A stretch of DNA of 22,933 bases from positions 1 to 22,933 of the forward strand of contig CALUTA010000009.1 of NCBI GenBank assembly GCA_944323585.1. The letters are read 5' to 3'. This document shows, piece by piece, positions 7,380-14,352 of this stretch (position 1 is the stretch's first letter; every line of letters starts with the position of its first letter). The translations under genes and the position numbers were made by a program. The stretch comes from Candidatus Gastranaerophilales bacterium (GTDB lineage: Bacteria; Cyanobacteriota; Vampirovibrionia; Gastranaerophilales; Gastranaerophilaceae). The notes below the pieces were generated by a model. It made no database searches, was not told the origin of the DNA, and saw only the letters and a program-made list of their open reading frames with translations.

Positions 7380-8744
7380 ATGAGTATAGGCGCAGTTGCA
7401 CAACAGAATATATACAAAAAGCAGAAACCGGGCGTTAAGTTGTCTTCTGGATCGACAGCATCAAACAATTTGAAGGCTGTATTGTCAGATCTAAAAGAAA
7501 CAAAACAGACATCCGGTACTTCTAATGTTTTGGGTTCTGTTACTACAAAACCAATTCAGGCAAAGAACTCAATGGCGCAACAAGTGTCAACCAATATAAG
7601 CTCAAGTGCTTCAGAAAGTATATTTAGAGAATCTTACAAAGGCGGAAAATATATCGGTACAACTCCTTATACTGAAGGTATGAGATATGTATCAGTCAAT
7701 GATTACAAAAGAGAAAACGTAAGAACTGTAATTCCGGGAGAAATTTCTGGCTATGTCGGTTTAACTACCAGAGGACAAAACAGAGCAAATTCTAAAATTA
7801 ATGATTTCTTGAACTGGCAGAATCAGCAATATCAGAAAATGATGGATCAGCAGAAATGCATGGATACTGCTCAGATGTTTAATAATATTTCTCAAGGTAT
7901 TTTGGGAATTGGCAACATTGCAAGCGGTATTATTCAGTCAAAACAGTCTGCAAAAGTTGAAACTCCGACCGATGCTACCGTTAATGAATTAAGACAGGCT
8001 GACAATTCCGCAGAACTTAAAGCAGGCATTAGCGAATTGAATGCTCAGCAGCAGACTCTTACTACAAAAATAGATAATGCTAACAAATCTATTAAAGAAT
8101 CTCAGGAATTGAGAGCAGATGCTGAATCAAAGCTTCAAACAACTGAAGACAATATTTCTTCAACAAAGAAAAGTATTGCTGAATACTCAAGCAACATAAC
8201 AAAATGGCAAAGCAGCCTTCAGTCAGAAGAGGCAACTCTCAAGCAGCTGGAATCAATGAAAATGGATCCTACATCTTTAAGTTATGCAGGAGTTCAAAAT
8301 CAAATAAAAGAACTTAAAACAAGTATTAAAAATACACAGCAGAAAATTAACGATGCAGAAAAAGACAAACAAGAAGCGATGACTAAACTTAAAGAGTTTG
8401 AATCCGCCAGACTGGAGTATACACAGACTATTCAGACAGCAAGCAATGATATCAAAACAAACAGCCAGAGTCTGGAAGCATTGAATGACCAACAAGAAGA
8501 TGTAACAGATGCTCTTGGTAAATATAATCAGAAATTAACCAAAATGGAAAACAAAGAATCTGATAAACTTAATTCAATGAGAAGCCAGCTTGCAGAATAT
8601 GCAAAAGAATACCAGACAGAAACAGACCCTGGCAAAAAAGAAAAACTTCAACAAAAATATGCAAAACAAGCTGCCGAATACAATCAGATGGTTGGTTCCA
8701 CAACAGTAAGCGGTCACACGGCAGTAGGTACTCAACTGGGTTAA
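7380..8744 (+). CDS. Signal-less coiled-coil protein with a hydrophobic helix, unknown function
   Basis: A 454-residue protein of unknown family. Residues 1-85 are rich in Ser, Thr, Gln and Lys and probably unstructured. A Gly/Tyr/Arg-rich part follows to about 140. At about 166-187 there is a mildly hydrophobic, Gly-containing helix (MFNNISQGILGIGNIASGI). From about 205 to 400 there is a long Gln/Glu/Lys/Asn-rich coiled coil. No signal peptide is present. This order (unstructured Ser-rich start, hydrophobic helix, long coil) recalls translocator or needle-associated proteins of specialised secretion systems, but no homology is claimed. A GTG at 7371 is also in frame; the ATG at 7380 is preferred because AGAGAG lies 8 bases upstream of it. 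A strong terminator follows. Confidence 0.8.
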   Translation: MSIGAVAQQNIYKKQKPGVKLSSGSTASNNLKAVLSDLKETKQTSGTSNVLGSVTTKPIQAKNSMAQQVSTNISSSASESIFRESYKGGKYIGTTPYTEGMRYVSVNDYKRENVRTVIPGEISGYVGLTTRGQNRANSKINDFLNWQNQQYQKMMDQQKCMDTAQMFNNISQGILGIGNIASGIIQSKQSAKVETPTDATVNELRQADNSAELKAGISELNAQQQTLTTKIDNANKSIKESQELRADAESKLQTTEDNISSTKKSIAEYSSNITKWQSSLQSEEATLKQLESMKMDPTSLSYAGVQNQIKELKTSIKNTQQKINDAEKDKQEAMTKLKEFESARLEYTQTIQTASNDIKTNSQSLEALNDQQEDVTDALGKYNQKLTKMENKESDKLNSMRSQLAEYAKEYQTETDPGKKEKLQQKYAKQAAEYNQMVGSTTVSGHTAVGTQLG

Positions 8745-8769
8745 TAAATTACATATTGTAACATAAGAC

Positions 8770-8798
8770 TTTACTTTTGATTTTGAATAATTTATAAT
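8770..8798 (+). promoter_or_regulatory. Promoter of rimP-nusA
   Basis: TTTACT (8770-8775), a 17-base spacer, and a perfect TATAAT (8793-8798). Transcription would start at about 8805, so the transcript begins a few bases before the terminator hairpin at 8811-8836 and that hairpin would form the 5' end of the mRNA. Confidence 0.6.
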
Positions 8799-8807
8799 AA
8801 ATACGGA

Positions 8808-8836
8808 AAAAAGAACGGGCCTTCCCCGTTCTTTTT
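8808..8836 (+). terminator. Rho-independent terminator after the 7380 gene; possible rimP-nusA attenuator
   Basis: AAGAACGGG (8811-8819) pairs with CCCGTTCTT (8825-8833), a 9-10 bp stem with a 5-base loop, followed by TTTTT. It lies about 65 bases after the coiled-coil gene stop. The promoter at 8770-8798 lies upstream of it, so it also sits in the rimP leader. Confidence 0.9.
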
Positions 8837-8850
8837 CTATCATCAGGGGT

Positions 8851-8877
8851 TGCGGGTGTATCCGCAGAGCTTCTGCG
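8851..8877 (+). promoter_or_regulatory. Two mutually exclusive hairpins in the rimP leader
   Basis: TGCGG (8851-8855) can pair with CCGCA (8862-8866), while CGCAGA (8863-8868) can pair with TCTGCG (8872-8877). The two stems share bases 8863-8866, so only one can form at a time. The ribosome-binding site GGAAGGAAG (8882-8890) lies just downstream. Confidence 0.45.
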
Positions 8878-8894
8878 CTAAGGAAGGAAGTGCC

Positions 8895-9377
8895 ATGAAA
8901 CAAGATATTAACAGACACGAAATTCTTGAAAAAATTAATCCGTTAATTGAAAATACAGCAATGCGTTTTGGATATATTCCGCTGGAAGTTGATTTTTCAA
9001 AGGAAAATCACAGATGGTTTTTACGGATTTATCTGTATTCTTCCGAAAAAGATGTAACTCTTGATGATTGCGAAAAGGTCACAAGAAGTCTTTCGGATTT
9101 TCTGGATGAACTTATTCCGGTGAAGTATTATCTGGAGGTATCTTCTCCCGGCTTGGAGCGCAAGTTTAAATCAGATAAAGAATTTCTGATTTTCAAAGGC
9201 AGAAATGTCAGTGTTAAGCTTAAAACACCTCTGGAAGGAGAAGAAGAAAAAGTTTTTAAAGGAGAAATTCTTGATTTTGATGAGAATGAAGGGCTCAAAT
9301 TTTTCAGGTTTGACGACGGAAAGGAGCTTCAAATCCCCAAAAACAACATCCAGTCTGCCAAATTGTACATAGACTAA
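8895..9377 (+). CDS. rimP: Ribosome maturation factor RimP
   Basis: RimP assists maturation of the 30S subunit in the cytoplasm. The product is 160 residues with the two expected parts: an N-terminal domain with the GYIPLEVDF and LRIYLYSSEKDVTLDDCEKVTRSLSD-type pattern, the conserved junction YYLEVSSPGLERK (about residues 76-88), and a C-terminal SH3-like barrel beginning FKGRNVSVKLK. An ATG at 8850 is in frame, but the one at 8895 is preferred: GGAAGGAAG precedes it by 4 bases and the protein then starts like other RimP proteins. It lies 48 bases before nusA, the usual neighbour. Confidence 0.93.
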   Translation: MKQDINRHEILEKINPLIENTAMRFGYIPLEVDFSKENHRWFLRIYLYSSEKDVTLDDCEKVTRSLSDFLDELIPVKYYLEVSSPGLERKFKSDKEFLIFKGRNVSVKLKTPLEGEEEKVFKGEILDFDENEGLKFFRFDDGKELQIPKNNIQSAKLYID

Positions 9378-9425
9378 GATATTAAAGAATATTATTAAAA
9401 ATAAAATAGAAAGGAAAAATAAAAC

Positions 9426-10661
9426 ATGATTAAAATTGGAACAGCACTTTTTGAAGCTTGTGAAGAACTGGAGCGTGAACGCGGAATATCAAAAGATGTT
9501 CTTGTTTCGTCATTGTGCGACGCAATGGTTGCAGCTTACAAAAAGCATATGAGAATTAAAGAATCCGCAAATATCGAAGCAATTCTTGATGAACAAACCG
9601 GTGAAATCGGTGTTTTCAGAACAAAAGTGGTTGTGAACGAAGTTGAGGATCCTGATGAACAAATTTCGCTTGCTCAAGCAAAAGAAATTGATGAAGATGT
9701 AGAAGTTGATGACGAAGTCAAAATAGAAGTAACACCCGAGCAGTTCGGCAGAATTGCAGCACAGGCCGCAAAACAGGTTATTACCCAGAGGATTCGTGAA
9801 GCTGAAAGAAATATGGTTTTGCAGGAATTTATGGAGAAAAAAGGTACTCTTGTTACGGGGATTATTCAGAGGGTTGAAAACCGTAACGTTATCGTAAATA
9901 TCGGTAAGATAGATGCGATTATGCCTCAGAAAGAACAAATCCCCGGAGAATATTACAAGCCCGGAAACCGTATCAGAGTCTTTGTTTTGAATGTAAAAGA
10001 AACGACAAGACTTCCGCAGGTAATAGTTTCTCATGCTCATGCTGAAATCGTCAGAGAACTCTTTGAGCTTGAAGTTCCGGAAATTGAAGACGGCATTGTT
10101 GAAATTAAATCAATTTCACGTGAAGCCGGCTACAGAACAAAGATTGCCGTATGGTCAAATGACCCTGAAGTTGACTCGGTAGGCGCTTGTATCGGACCGA
10201 GAGGAAGCCGTATTCAAACAATAGTTTCAGAACTTAAAAACGAAAAAATTGATATCGTAAGATATTCTGAAGACCCTGTTGAATATATTGTAAATGCGCT
10301 TTCGCCGGCAAGAGTTGTGTCAGTAGATATTCTGGCTGATGATGAATACGCTCATGATGCAATGGTTGTAGTGCCTGACGATCAGTTAAGCCTTGCAATC
10401 GGAAGAGAAGGTCAGAATGTAAGGCTTGCGCATAAGCTTACTGGCTGGAAAATAGACATAAAGAGCGTTTCACAGATGGAAAAAGCTGAAGCCCAAAATA
10501 TTCAAAATTATCAGGAAGAACCTCAGGATGAAGAAATTGATGAGGAAGATGACGAACTTAAACAGGAAATCGAAGAAGAAATGAACCAGCAGGCTTATGA
10601 TGAAGAAGATATTCAGCATGAAGAGCCGGTTGAGGAAACTTCAGAAGATGAAGAAGTTTAG
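9426..10661 (+). CDS. nusA: Transcription termination/antitermination factor NusA
   Basis: NusA binds RNA polymerase and modulates pausing, intrinsic termination and antitermination. The 411 residues show the N-terminal polymerase-binding domain (about 1-125), the S1 domain (about 135-200, GTLVTGIIQRVENRNVIVNI), and two KH domains with GACIGPRGSRIQ (about 255) and LAIGREGQNVRLA (about 325). It ends in a ~65-residue, strongly acidic tail and lacks the extra C-terminal repeats of E. coli NusA. The ribosome-binding site AAAGGAAAA precedes the ATG. It is co-transcribed with rimP. Unusually, the usual followers ylxR, ylxQ and infB are absent; a terminator and then tuf come next. Confidence 0.97.
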   Translation: MIKIGTALFEACEELERERGISKDVLVSSLCDAMVAAYKKHMRIKESANIEAILDEQTGEIGVFRTKVVVNEVEDPDEQISLAQAKEIDEDVEVDDEVKIEVTPEQFGRIAAQAAKQVITQRIREAERNMVLQEFMEKKGTLVTGIIQRVENRNVIVNIGKIDAIMPQKEQIPGEYYKPGNRIRVFVLNVKETTRLPQVIVSHAHAEIVRELFELEVPEIEDGIVEIKSISREAGYRTKIAVWSNDPEVDSVGACIGPRGSRIQTIVSELKNEKIDIVRYSEDPVEYIVNALSPARVVSVDILADDEYAHDAMVVVPDDQLSLAIGREGQNVRLAHKLTGWKIDIKSVSQMEKAEAQNIQNYQEEPQDEEIDEEDDELKQEIEEEMNQQAYDEEDIQHEEPVEETSEDEEV

Positions 10662-10678
10662 ATTTTAAAATTAAAACT

Positions 10679-10712
10679 AAAAAAGAGTCCCGAACGCAGG
10701 ACTCTTTTTTTT
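10679..10712 (+). terminator. Rho-independent terminator of rimP-nusA
   Basis: AAAAGAGTCC (10681-10690) pairs with GGACTCTTTT (10699-10708) around an 8-base loop, followed by a run of T. It lies 20 bases after the nusA stop and separates this operon from tuf. Confidence 0.93.
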
Positions 10713-10758
10713 AATACAATATAATTAAACTGCAAAATTTGCACCGAAAGCGCAGACC

Positions 10759-10786
10759 TTGACAAAAAAAATTGAGCAAATATTAT
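10759..10786 (+). promoter_or_regulatory. Strong promoter of tuf
   Basis: A perfect TTGACA (10759-10764), a 16-base spacer and TATTAT (10781-10786). The predicted leader is about 56 bases, ending in AAAAAGGAG 9 bases before the ATG. This fits a highly expressed gene. Confidence 0.8.
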
Positions 10787-10849
10787 TATACTATGGCTTA
10801 AAATACCAAATTAGTAAGTAGTATAAGTAGTAAAAAGGAGATTAATCTC

Positions 10850-12058
10850 ATGGCAAGAGAAAAGTATGAACGTACCAAACCGCACGTTAACATTGGTACC
10901 ATCGGTCACGTAGACCACGGTAAAACAACGTTAACCGCTGCGATTACTGGTGTTATGGCAGCAGCCGGCAAAGCTCAGGCTAAAAAATTCGATGAAATCG
11001 ATGCTGCTCCTGAAGAAAAAGCAAGAGGTATTACCATTTCTACAGCTCACGTAGAATACGAAACAGATGCAAGACACTATGCACACGTTGACTGCCCGGG
11101 CCACGCTGACTATGTTAAAAACATGATCACCGGTGCAGCTCAGATGGATGGTGCAATCCTTGTTGTTGCAGCTACTGACGGTGCTATGCCTCAGACTCGT
11201 GAACACATCCTTCTTGCCCGCCAAGTTGGTGTTCCGAACCTCGTTGTATTCTTGAACAAATGTGATATGGTTGATGACCCTGAATTGTTGGAATTGGTTG
11301 AAATGGAAGTTAGAGAACTTCTTTCTTCTTACGAATTCGACGGTGACAACATTCCGTTCATCCACGGTTCAGCTTTGAAAGCTCTTGAAGCTGTACAGAA
11401 AAATCCGAGCATTCAGCGTGGTGAAGACAAGTGGGTTGACAAAATCTGGGAATTGATGGATGCTATCGATTCTTACTTCCCGACACCTGTTCGTGATTTG
11501 GACAAACCGTTCTTGATGCCTGTAGAAGACGTATTCTCAATCACAGGCCGCGGTACTGTTGCTACAGGCCGTGTTGAACGTGGTATCGTAAAAGTTGGTG
11601 ATGAAGTTGAAATCGTTGGTTTAGGTGAAACTAAGAAAACAACCGTTACCGGCGTTGAAATGTTCAGAAAATCTCTTGACCAAGGTCAAGCAGGTGACAA
11701 CATCGGTGCTTTGCTCCGTGGTGTTGATAAAACTGATATTCAGCGCGGTCAGGTTCTTGCTAAACCGGGAACAATTCATCCGCACACTAAATTCACAGCT
11801 AACGTTTACGTATTGACAAAAGAAGAAGGCGGACGTCACACTCCTTTCTTCCCCGGATACAGACCTCAGTTCTACATCAGAACAACTGACGTTACCGGTT
11901 CAATTAAATTCGACGGTCAAATGGTTATGCCTGGCGACAACGTTGTAATGGAAGTTGAACTTATCGCTCCGGTTGCTATCGAAGAAGGTATGAGATTCGC
12001 TATCCGTGAAGGCGGACGTACAGTTGGTGCCGGTGTTGTTGATAAAATTATTGAATAA
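10850..12058 (+). CDS. tuf: Elongation factor Tu
   Basis: EF-Tu is the GTPase that delivers aminoacyl-tRNA to the ribosome. The 402-residue protein is complete: G1 GHVDHGKT (19-26), switch I RGITI, G3 DCPGH (81-85), G4 NKCD (136-139), then domains 2 and 3 with GRGTVATGRVERG, GGRHTPFFPGYRPQFY and the C-terminal IREGGRTVGAGVV. Switch I has Ser where many homologues have Asn (RGITIS). Residues about 180-200 (AVQKNPSIQRGEDKWVDKIW) form an insertion relative to E. coli and resemble cyanobacterial EF-Tu. The gene stands alone between two terminators with a near-consensus promoter, not in an str operon. Its codons end in C more often than in the neighbours, as expected for a very highly expressed gene. 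Confidence 0.99.
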   Translation: MAREKYERTKPHVNIGTIGHVDHGKTTLTAAITGVMAAAGKAQAKKFDEIDAAPEEKARGITISTAHVEYETDARHYAHVDCPGHADYVKNMITGAAQMDGAILVVAATDGAMPQTREHILLARQVGVPNLVVFLNKCDMVDDPELLELVEMEVRELLSSYEFDGDNIPFIHGSALKALEAVQKNPSIQRGEDKWVDKIWELMDAIDSYFPTPVRDLDKPFLMPVEDVFSITGRGTVATGRVERGIVKVGDEVEIVGLGETKKTTVTGVEMFRKSLDQGQAGDNIGALLRGVDKTDIQRGQVLAKPGTIHPHTKFTANVYVLTKEEGGRHTPFFPGYRPQFYIRTTDVTGSIKFDGQMVMPGDNVVMEVELIAPVAIEEGMRFAIREGGRTVGAGVVDKIIE

Positions 12059-12081
12059 TTTTTGATACAATACAAAAATTC

Positions 12082-12122
12082 AAAAGAGTTTGCTTTATTT
12101 ATTAAGGCAAACTCTTTTTTTT
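12082..12122 (+). terminator. Rho-independent terminator of tuf
   Basis: A perfect 12-bp stem AAAAGAGTTTGC (12082-12093) / GCAAACTCTTTT (12107-12118) with a 13-base loop and a T run, 23 bases after the tuf stop. Confidence 0.93.
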
Positions 12123-12179
12123 GATAGCAAAAAAATATTTATGTGTTTTAATTAAACATAACAAATTTAGGAGAACAAT

Positions 12180-12542
12180 ATGCAAATTAATCAAAACACT
12201 CAACCTTCATTTAGCGGAAGGTTTTCATCAAAAACCCTTGCTAAATTTAAAGAAAACTTGTCGCCAAAGGAGTACAAAATAGTTAAGAATTTCAGAGCAG
12301 GCAAAAAATACACTCAATTTGACATTGTTACAATCTCATCTGAGCCGGTAAGACTGATGAATGGGACTCAAATAACAACCAAATCAACATATGCGGAATT
12401 TTTAAATTCAAAGTCCAAAAGCGCTGTAAAAGGGCGTATCAAATTGGCAGATGGTGTTTTACCGTTTGATATGAGTACATTCAAGATGTTTACAGACAAT
12501 CTTGTAAAGCAGGGTGAAAAATTAATTGCAAAATTTAAGTAG
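12180..12542 (+). CDS. Small soluble protein with N-terminal PSFSGRF motif, unknown function
   Basis: A 120-residue, Lys-rich soluble protein that I do not recognise. It begins MQINQNTQPSFSGRF, a polar start followed by a short Phe-Gly motif. I have a vague memory of similar short Phe/Gly N-termini on small proteins of gut Melainabacteria, but cannot verify it. The rest mixes helix (SKTLAKFKENLSPKEYKIVKNF) and strand (FDIVTISSEPVRLMNG), with a helical C-terminus. No signal peptide or membrane segment is visible. The ribosome-binding site is TTAGGAGAA, 5 bases before the ATG. It has its own strong terminator and lies between tuf and a convergent regulator pair. Confidence 0.75.
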   Translation: MQINQNTQPSFSGRFSSKTLAKFKENLSPKEYKIVKNFRAGKKYTQFDIVTISSEPVRLMNGTQITTKSTYAEFLNSKSKSAVKGRIKLADGVLPFDMSTFKMFTDNLVKQGEKLIAKFK

Positions 12543-12564
12543 ATAAAATTATTTTATATAACAC

Positions 12565-12600
12565 AACACCCTGTTTTATAAAAACAGGGTGTTTCAATTT
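12565..12600 (+). terminator. Bidirectional terminator between convergent genes
   Basis: A perfect 13-bp stem (12565-12577 with 12581-12593, containing AACACCCTGTTTT) with a 3-base loop. T-rich sequence follows on the plus side and T-rich sequence also follows on the minus side, so it can serve both the 12180 gene and the minus-strand pair ending at 12617. Confidence 0.9.
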
Positions 12601-12616
12601 TGTTGTATGTCGTCAA

Positions 12617-12790
12617 TTAGTTGGCTTGAGCAACTTGAATTTCGTCGAATTTGCCATAGGTTTGAGAATTTCTTAAATATTTTGTCAAAGATTTTGCGAC
12701 CATTTCAGAACGTTTAGCATTTTCTTTTTCGAGTAAATTGAAGTATTCATCTAAAGATGACATCATATAGTCTTTGTTTAAGTTTTCCAT
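12617..12790 (-). CDS. 57-residue diverged ribbon-helix-helix-like protein
   Basis: A 57-residue gene with AGGGGG 8 bases before its ATG, 47 bases after the RHH gene and on the same strand, so probably co-transcribed with it. Its residues 13-44 align without gaps to the two-helix part of that neighbour: LDE..NL....EN...RSE....(S/A)L..Y....Q positions match, with conservative changes between them (M/L, V/I). The N-terminal part (ENLNKDYMMSS) lacks the clear beta-strand that contacts DNA in canonical RHH proteins. It may thus dimerise with its neighbour or bind DNA differently. It does not resemble a known toxin. The homology is seen by eye and is not supported by a search. Confidence 0.7.
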   Translation of the reverse strand: MENLNKDYMMSSLDEYFNLLEKENAKRSEMVAKSLTKYLRNSQTYGKFDEIQVAQAN

Positions 12791-12837
12791 AATTTTTCCC
12801 CCTGATCTGTTTATCCTTTTTCCCTATATTATTAATG

Positions 12838-13026
12838 TTAACTGAGCAGATTGTCAAGAATTTCTGCGTTAGATTCAGCTCTTTTAGAATTACGCACCTG
12901 ATTGCGATACATATATGTTCTGAGAGCTTCTCTAATCAACTCTGATCTTGTGCGGTTTTCATTAAGTGCAAGATTGTCAATCTCGTCTAAAAATCTTTCC
13001 GGCATTGAAATAAGTACTCTGGCCAT
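12838..13026 (-). CDS. Ribbon-helix-helix (CopG/Arc-type) transcriptional regulator
   Basis: A 62-residue protein with the full RHH layout: beta-strand ARVLISMPE (residues 2-10), helix 1 RFLDEIDNLALNENR, the turn, and helix 2 TRSELIREALRTYMYRNQ. A short polar tail follows. RHH proteins bind DNA as dimers through the paired strands, often repressing their own operon. The ribosome-binding site AAAGGAG lies 6 bases before the ATG. It is followed by the 57-residue RHH-like gene rather than by a recognisable toxin such as RelE or PIN, so there is no direct support for a toxin-antitoxin role. Its promoter (13074-13101) contains a TA-repeat palindrome that could be its operator. Confidence 0.88.
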   Translation of the reverse strand: MARVLISMPERFLDEIDNLALNENRTRSELIREALRTYMYRNQVRNSKRAESNAEILDNLLS

Positions 13027-13073
13027 AAAATTTCTCCTTTAATTTTCCCATCTGATAACTGTTTTGCAACTCT

Positions 13074-13101
13074 TATATATATAAAGGATATTCTTTCGCA
13101 A
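13074..13101 (-). promoter_or_regulatory. Promoter of the RHH pair
   Basis: On the minus strand: TTGCGA (13096-13101), a 16-base spacer, TATATA (13074-13079), inside the palindrome-like CTTTATATATATAAG. A similar TA-repeat block, CTTTATATATATATAAG, is found at the promoter of the 7380 gene. Confidence 0.5.
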
Positions 13102-13180
13102 AAATTGCCAAATTAGCTTGTTAAAATGTGGAAAATTGTAATATATCTTAATACAATGTGCACTTTTTAATATTATACAC

Positions 13181-13900
13181 CTAAAAACGTCTTACGTAAT
13201 AGTTTGTATCATTTTTTAACAGTTGGCGTATTTCATTGAGTTTGGAATCATTAAAGTTAAGTGTCAGAATTTTGGCTGTTTTTTCCCGTATTGTGTAATC
13301 GTTGATTGATTTTGTTATATTCAAAATTTGTTTAAGTTTTGGCAAATCAAGCCGGTCCGCAAATGTGTATATGGTTTCAAGGTACCAGTAAAGCTTGAAA
13401 ACTTCTTTATTAACTTTATACTTGCCGTCTTTCAGGTCGAAATCTTTGACTTTGCCGGCAATCGAAAGGGTTCTGTCAAGGAGTTCAGGACAGAATTGTT
13501 CACAAAAATCGCTGTTTGATTTGAAATTTCTCAGGCAGATTATTGTATTTCTGCAGATGTTTCCGTTAATATCAATTACGGCATCAAGAAATGTTTGGAA
13601 ATTTTTATCGGGTTCAAAAAACGGAAGCAAAGATTTATTGGATGAAAATTCCGCAATTTTAAGAGAAACAGCCTCTCTGATTTTGCCGTCCTGTCCGGTG
13701 AGGTTATCGACAAGTGTTTGCGCTTCATCTTTTGAACAGAGAGTGTCGAGTTTGAGTGCCGCAAGTTGTTTTTCAGCTATATTGCCTGTTTTAAGCATAT
13801 TAATCAACTCGTCATGTCCTTGATTTTTGTCAATCAGGTCGCATGCCAGTTTAAAGTTTTCATCTGGAGTCTGACAGTATCCGTTTGTTGTCTTTTCCAC
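13181..13900 (-). CDS. Helical-repeat (HEAT-like) protein, unknown function
   Basis: About 239 residues, almost entirely predicted helices in pairs, e.g. DELINMLKTGNIAEKQLAALKLDTL, KIREAVSLKIAEFSS, and the closing YTIREKTAKILTLNFNDSKLNEIRQLLKNDTNYYVRRF-type repeat. This is the look of a HEAT or armadillo-like scaffold. It is soluble, with several cysteines (a cluster at about 130-170). The frame is open to a TTG at 13939, but no ribosome-binding site lies in front of it. A GTG at 13900 has CCGGAG 9 bases upstream and is preferred. It may act as a protein-binding scaffold; no catalytic motif is visible. It is divergent from the 58-residue gene at 14052. Confidence 0.7.
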   Translation of the reverse strand: MEKTTNGYCQTPDENFKLACDLIDKNQGHDELINMLKTGNIAEKQLAALKLDTLCSKDEAQTLVDNLTGQDGKIREAVSLKIAEFSSNKSLLPFFEPDKNFQTFLDAVIDINGNICRNTIICLRNFKSNSDFCEQFCPELLDRTLSIAGKVKDFDLKDGKYKVNKEVFKLYWYLETIYTFADRLDLPKLKQILNITKSINDYTIREKTAKILTLNFNDSKLNEIRQLLKNDTNYYVRRF

Positions 13901-13986
13901 TTTTTTAATCTCCGGATATGTATAATAATTCAAATACAATAAAAAGCTTATTTGTAAGATTAATATAACATAAAGTACAATGAAAT

Positions 13987-14015
13987 TTGCAAGTCTGAAA
14001 GTTTTAATGTATTAT
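13987..14015 (+). promoter_or_regulatory. Promoter of the 58-residue gene
   Basis: TTGCAA (13987-13992), a 17-base spacer, TATTAT (14010-14015); each hexamer matches consensus at 5 of 6 positions. The start would be about 30 bases before the ATG at 14052. Confidence 0.7.
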
Positions 14016-14051
14016 ATAGTTAAATAAACCCCAGCGGTTAGGAGAAATTTT

Positions 14052-14228
14052 ATGAACGAAATCGTTAAATTTTTTAAAGAAATATTTATGCTGAAAAGTG
14101 AGGATAGCATAAAAGTCGGGCTTACCCAATTCAAAACTGCAACCCCGATAGAAAAATCTATGAACAAAAAGACGGTGGAACCTAAAAAAGAGGTTAAATT
14201 GTCGGATTTAATGAGAAGAAGCTATTAA
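14052..14228 (+). CDS. 58-residue basic small protein, unknown function
   Basis: A short gene with strong signals: AGGAG 7 bases before the ATG and a near-consensus promoter. The product begins MNEIVKFFKEIFMLKSED, an amphipathic helix, followed by a Lys/Thr-rich linker and a C-terminal basic segment KLSDLMRRSY. There is no signal peptide. It could bind a membrane surface or a nucleic acid through these ends, but no function is assigned. No clear terminator follows; 124 bases separate it from the convergent second cobO gene. Confidence 0.7.
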   Translation: MNEIVKFFKEIFMLKSEDSIKVGLTQFKTATPIEKSMNKKTVEPKKEVKLSDLMRRSY

Positions 14229-14352
14229 TTGACAATTAAAAAAATTAATTCGTGTGCGGGCTAAAATTATAATGATAAAAACTATGATCTAAACGGATGC
14301 CGGTACTTTTGTGAGATATTTTATAATATGTTTTTTAAATATAATTTATAAA

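Noticed and set aside
8838..8894. Small SRP RNA (because of GGAAGGAAG and GC-rich hairpins)
   Set aside because: The conserved loop sequences of the SRP domain are missing and the purine run is simply the rimP ribosome-binding site.
9510..11365. Long minus-strand open frames opposite nusA and tuf
   Set aside because: They lie wholly inside strongly supported genes, have Phe/Cys/Asn-rich antisense composition and no start signals.
12617..13026. Toxin-antitoxin module
   Set aside because: The second gene resembles the RHH protein itself, not RelE, PIN, MazF or another toxin family.
14229..14273. Promoter from TTGACA (14229-14234) and TATAAT (14268-14273)
   Set aside because: The spacing is 33 bases, and nothing that could be transcribed follows before the end of the convergent gene.
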